Position numbers and translations under genes: made by a program. This document shows, piece by piece, positions 60,330 to 64,000 of a stretch of 64,000 nt of DNA. Position 1 is the first letter of the stretch. Each line of letters opens with the position of its first letter. The DNA comes from UBA7985 sp038141425 (lineage in GTDB: Bacteria; Pseudomonadota; Alphaproteobacteria; UBA7985): NCBI GenBank assembly GCA_038141425.1, contig JAYQIC010000001.1, forward strand, positions 636,761 to 700,760, written 5' to 3'. Under the pieces are notes generated by a model. That model was not told the origin of the DNA. It worked only from the letters and a program-made list of their open reading frames with translations, and made no database searches.

Positions 60330-61514
60330 CAGATCACACCGCTTTCACGCCCGGCCTTCGCGGGAAGGCATCAAGGGCGAACTCAGGTCAGCCTGCGTAT
60401 GCGCTGCCGAGATCTGTGTCCTCAGCCGGTCGGTCCCTTTCGGCACCACGGGGTAGGTGAAGCCCGCAACATAGACTCCGCGTTCGTCCAGATGAGCCGC
60501 CATTCGCTGAGCCATGATCGGATTACCGATCATGATGGGCACAATGGGGTGCGAGCCCGGTTGGAGATCGAAACCAAGGCCTGACAGACCTTCACGCCAC
60601 CACCGGGTCTTGGCGTTCAGATCGTCTCGCAGCGCATCGCCCTCTTTCGCAGTGTCAGGGCCACCCGCGTGGCCGCAACAACCGCAGGGGGCAGAGAATT
60701 GGAAAACAGGTAGGGTCGCGCGCTCTGACGCAGGCGCTCAATCAGCACCTTCCGGCCCGATACGTAACCGCCGATGGAACCGCCCAGAGCCTTACCGAAG
60801 GTACCGGTCAGAATGTCTGGCATGATCCCGGCACGCTCGTGCGTCCCTCGCCCCGAAGCACCGATAAATCCGGTCGCGTGGCAATCATCGACCATCAGCA
60901 GCGCGCCGTAGTGATCACAGAGCCGGCGCATCTCGTCCAACGGGGCAAAGGTGCCATCCATGGAAAATACGCCATCGGTGACGACAATCACGTCGCGCGC
61001 CGCCTCGGCATCGGCCTTGCGCAGACTTTCTTCGAGAGCCGCCATATCCCGGTTTCTGAACCGATACCGGCGAGCCTTGCTCAGCCGAATGCCGTCGATG
61101 ATGGAAGCGTGATTGAGCTGGTCGGAGACAATCGCGTCCTCCGGGCCAAACAGGGGCTCAAACACGGCGCCGTTCGCATCAAAGCAGGATGCAAACAGGA
61201 TGCTGTCCTCTGTGCCGAGAAATTGAGAAAGCTCAGCCTCGAGGCTCAGGTGAAGGTCCTGGGTGCCACAGATAAAAGCGCACCGAAGCCAGCCCCAGCC
61301 CGTGACTGTCGAGGGCAGCCTTGGCCGCCGCAATCAGGCGTGGGTCGTTGGCGAGCCCTAGGTAGTTGTTCGAGCAGAGGTTGACCATGGCGCGCGGGGA
61401 AGCGGCATCCACGGTGATCTGCGCGCTTTGCGCCGAAGACAGCGCGCGCTCACTCTTGAACAAGCCGTCAGACTGCAGCTGCGTGAGTTCCTGCCGGAGA
61501 CGATCGTAGAACAT
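60329..61514 (-). CDS. kbl: Glycine C-acetyltransferase / 2-amino-3-ketobutyrate CoA ligase (frame breaks)
   Basis: PLP enzyme that splits 2-amino-3-ketobutyrate with CoA into glycine and acetyl-CoA. MVNLCSNNYLGLANDPRLI near the N-terminus, SVRFICGTQDLHLSLEAELS after a correction near 61,265, VTDGVFSMDGTFAPLDEM, VDDCHATGFIGASGRG, and GTFGKALGGSIGGYVSG with the PLP lysine. Further changes near 60,600 and 60,345 give the end KAGRESGVI, with a stop overlapping the tdh start. Corrected ~395 residues. Confidence 0.94.
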
Positions 61515-61558
61515 TGAAGGGCCCTCAAAGTCAGACTTGAGAGGACTTCCTACATAAT

Positions 61559-61589
61559 GGATATAATGTCAATATAACGGATTATATCC
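61559..61589. promoter_or_regulatory. Palindromic operator upstream of kbl
   Basis: GGATATAAT and ATTATATCC form a perfect 9-base inverted repeat separated by 13 bases, in the gap between kbl and the XRE-cupin gene. Related half-sites (AAATCC/GGATTT) lie before the MttB-family gene. Likely bound by the adjacent XRE-cupin regulator. Confidence 0.65.
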
Positions 61590-61611
61590 CAGATAACGAC
61601 GGCTGAAGGGG

Positions 61612-62203
61612 TTACTGCGTCTCGACGATCAGCAGCATCTTTGATGCCTTGCTACCCTCGATCGAGTGACTGCAATCCGCCATATAACGCAGTGTATCCC
61701 CGACGCCGCCCTCGGCCAGTTCTTCGTCAGACCGGACCTTCGCCGTGCCCGCTAGGATCGTCAGGTGCTCGATGCAGCCAGCTTGGTGCGCGGAGCTCTT
61801 GAGCGTGCCACCCTCAGGAAAGATCAGTTCGTAAACCTCAAGCTTGTTGGTGCTATCGGTGGCGCTGAGGATGTGGATTTCGCAGCCTGCAGCGGCATCT
61901 TTGATGATCGGCCGCTGGTTGAACCGCATGACCTGCAGGATTTTAGTGGCATCTTTGGACGGCTCCCCGAGCAGGTCGCTGGGGTCGAGCTTCAGCGCGC
62001 GGGCAAGGTTCCAGAGCGTCGCAACAGTCGGGCTTGATTCAGCCCGCTCGATCTGGCTGAGCATGGACCGAGAAACGTTGGAAAGGTTGGCAAGGGCTTG
62101 CAGACTCAGCCCTTTTTGTGACGCGCGCTCTTGACTCGCTCTGCGAGGAAGCCGCCATGTCCTTGGAATCCCATGACCCCTGAGCCTTATCTTCAGCCAA
62201 CAT
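61612..62203 (-). CDS. XRE-family regulator with C-terminal cupin domain (frame breaks at N-terminus)
   Basis: N-terminal helix-turn-helix after a correction near 62,113: AERVKSARHKKGLSLQALAN and LSNVSRSMLSQIERAESSPT, a classic HTH_3. Residues ~110-185 form a cupin (ELIFPEGGTLKSSAHQAGCI, TILAGTAKV, DCSHSIEG). This combination (PuuR-like) senses small amines or amino acids. Proposed start 62,203. It is read in the same direction as kbl-tdh-thrC and diverges from the MttB-family gene, with palindromes on both sides. Confidence 0.85.
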
Positions 62204-62331
62204 GCACCGCGTCCCTTTTTTTACCTTTTTGGTCTGAGACGACGACTTTGTCCCGTCCCTGTAATGGCTTCAGTCTACTGCTTTGCGCGTTTCTGCAAAA
62301 AGAGAATTGACCTTATCCTAGATACAGGAAT

Positions 62332-62351
62332 AAATCCAACATAATGGATTT
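62332..62351. promoter_or_regulatory. Second palindromic site, before the MttB-family gene
   Basis: AAATCC-N8-GGATTT, a perfect 6-base inverted repeat, ~60 bases upstream of the ATG at 62,413, preceded by the imperfect TATCC...GGAATA at 62,314-62,332. The half-site matches that of the operator at 61,559. Confidence 0.6.
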
Positions 62352-62412
62352 TGGGGACCGCACTGCTCTTCAAGAACCAATCACCAAAGGTTTGAATAAA
62401 GGGAACGGGTCC

Positions 62413-63984
62413 ATGGTGGAAAATCAAGCGAGATCCCGGAGCCGCCGCGCGGGTGGCCGGGGTGCGAAGAGCGCTGCGGCCGCCGCCACCTCTGCGGTCA
62501 AGCAGCTGCCCCGGGCGCGGTGCGCAATCCGGTTTCCCCGATCGAACCCCTGTCCGCCGATCAGGTCGAGACCATCCACCACGCCTCGCTGAAGATCCTC
62601 AGCGAGATCGGTATGGAGTTCCTCGGCGAAGACGCCAAGGCCATCCTGCGCGAGGCCGGCGCCGACGTCAGCGCCGACAGCGATCTGGTCCGCTTCGACC
62701 CGGCCATGGTCGAAGAGCGCATCAAGACCGCGCCCTCGTCCTTCCAGCTCCACGCCCGCAACCCGGCGCGGACCGTAACCCTCGGCGGGGGCGATATTCA
62801 CTTCGTCCCCGTCGCCTCGGCCCCAACGCCAGCGACGCCGACGGCGGGCGGCGGCAGGGCAACCGCGAGGACTTCCGCAACCTCACCCGGCTGATCCAGA
62901 GCCTGCACTGCCTGTCGTTCATCCCCGGCTACCCGGTCGAGCCGACCGACATCGACCGCCGCACCCGGCATCTGGAAGCCATGCGCGATTTCTCCCTGCT
63001 GACCGACATGGCCTTCCACAACTACTCGCTCGGCCCGCAACGCACCGCTGACGGGCTGGAGATCGCCAAGATCGTCCGCGGCGGCATCTCCGACGCGCAG
63101 CTGGCGGCCGAACCGTCGCTGCTGACCATCGTCAACACCAACTCCCGCTCAAGCTCGACAGCCCCATGGGCCACGGCATCATCCAGCACGCCCTGCACGG
63201 CCAGATCTCGGTGATCACGCCGTTCACCCTCGCCGGGGCGATGGCGCCGGTAACGCTGGCCGGTGCGCTGGCGCAGCAGAACGCGGAGTTCCTCGCCGGG
63301 CTGACCCTGGCCCAGTGCGCCAAGCCCGGCGCGCCGGTCATCTACGGCGGCTTCACCTCCAACGTCGATATGAAGTCCGGGGCGCCGGCCTTCGGCACGC
63401 CCGAGTACGTCAAGGCGGTGCAGGCGGGCGGGCAGCGGGACCCGGCGCTACGGCGTGCCCTACCGCTCTTCGGGGGTGTGCGCGGCCAATATGCCGGACG
63501 CGCAGGCGGCGCTGGAGACGCAGATGTCGCTGTGGGGGACCATGACCGGCGGGGCCGATATGGTCATGCACGCGGCGGGCTGGATGGAGGGCGGGCTGTC
63601 GGCCTCGTTCGAGAAGATGGTCATGGACGCGGATATGATCCAGATGCTGCAGGCCTACATGCAGCCCACATCGAGGTCAGCGAGGCGACGCTGGGTCTGG
63701 ATGCCATCGCCGAGGTCGGCCCGGGGCGGGCACTTCTTCGGCACCCCACAGACCATGGAGCGGTTCGAGACCGCCTTCTACGCGCCGATGCTCTCGGACT
63801 GGCGCAACTTCGAGACCTGGGCAGAGGACGGCAGCAAGACCGCCTACCAGCGTGCCAACGCCGCTCTACAAGCAGCTGCTCGCCGAGTATCAGGAGCCGG
63901 CGATCGACGAAGCCACGCGGGGATGCGCTCAACGACTTCGTCGACCGGCGGATCGCCGAGGGTGGGTCCTTCGACGACGATTAA
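62413..63984 (+). CDS. MttB-family (trimethylamine methyltransferase-like) protein, non-pyrrolysine (frame breaks)
   Basis: After an Arg/Ala-rich N-terminus: PLSADQVETIHHASLKILSE, IGMEFLGEDAKAILREAGAD, VNTNSPLKLDSPMGHGII, VITPFTLAGAMAPVTLAGAL, PVIYGGFTSNVDMKSGAPAF, GVPYRSSGVCAANMPDAQAA and MVMHAAGWMEGGLSASFEKM. This is the TIM-barrel MttB superfamily. No in-frame TAG at the pyrrolysine position is seen, so it resembles the glycine-betaine-type methyltransferases that pass a methyl group to a corrinoid protein. No corrinoid protein is in the window. Frame changes near 62,515, 62,825, 63,148, 63,445, 63,670, 63,725 and 63,865. Corrected ~520 residues. Confidence 0.88.
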
Positions 63985-64000
63985 CCGCGATTAATCGACC

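Noticed and set aside
62413..63984. Possible pyrrolysine-dependent trimethylamine methyltransferase
   Set aside because: No in-frame TAG is seen at the Pyl position and no pyl genes are present; it fits the non-Pyl MttB group.

Overview
The window is GC-rich alphaproteobacterial chromosome. The gene neighbourhoods argue for this class and, less firmly, for Rhodospirillales or a close relative: chorismate mutase-hisC-tyrA-DUF2125-ChaC, hisZ beside purA, argH-lptM-lysA, and an NDUFS6-like zinc finger gene. I cannot name a genus.

Bases 1-22,800 are core housekeeping: cysS, quinone oxidoreductase, an OmpA-type cell-wall protein, rpe, purA, hisZ, alaX, thiD, glmM, gloB, the aromatic/histidine cluster, ChaC, three consecutive TlpA-like thioredoxins, argH, an LptM-like lipoprotein and lysA. 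They end at a tRNA-Arg(CCG).

Bases 22,800-38,700 are an accessory island beginning at the tRNA 3' end. It is visibly AT-richer, has gene scars, and holds surface-glycan genes: GT4, GT61 and GT2-like transferases, a Gmd-like dehydratase, UDP-glucuronate decarboxylase, a sulfotransferase and a DTD-containing transferase. It also carries two convergent ATP-grasp ligases (one CphA-like, one Ddl-like), a secreted thermonuclease, a replication-helicase remnant and a tyrosine integrase. Two fragments of integrase 3' ends, two dispersed repeat families (A and B here) and a ~215 bp inverted repeat pair show repeated insertion and rearrangement.

Bases 38,700-50,040 form a sugar-uptake and polyol/inositol-type catabolic module: ROK regulator, a substrate-binding protein without signal peptide, two sugar isomerase/epimerases, two Gfo/Idh/MocA oxidoreductases, a secreted binding protein, an RbsA-like ATPase, an RbsC-like permease and a truncated LacI. 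The integrase and this module lie between two copies of repeat A in the same orientation.

Bases 50,200-57,613 hold a LysR regulator diverging from a second ABC sugar importer (MalK-like ATPase, binding protein, two permeases) followed by two SnoaL-like proteins; the substrate is unknown. Bases 57,861-63,984 hold thrC-tdh-kbl, which together could turn O-phosphohomoserine into glycine, an XRE-cupin regulator with palindromic sites, and an MttB-family methyltransferase.

Caution: about two thirds of the genes need one or more single-base frame corrections, including many single-copy essential genes, often at short homopolymers. I read this mainly as sequencing or assembly error. Gene limits below span the corrected gene, and I call a pseudogene only where the loss goes beyond such indels.
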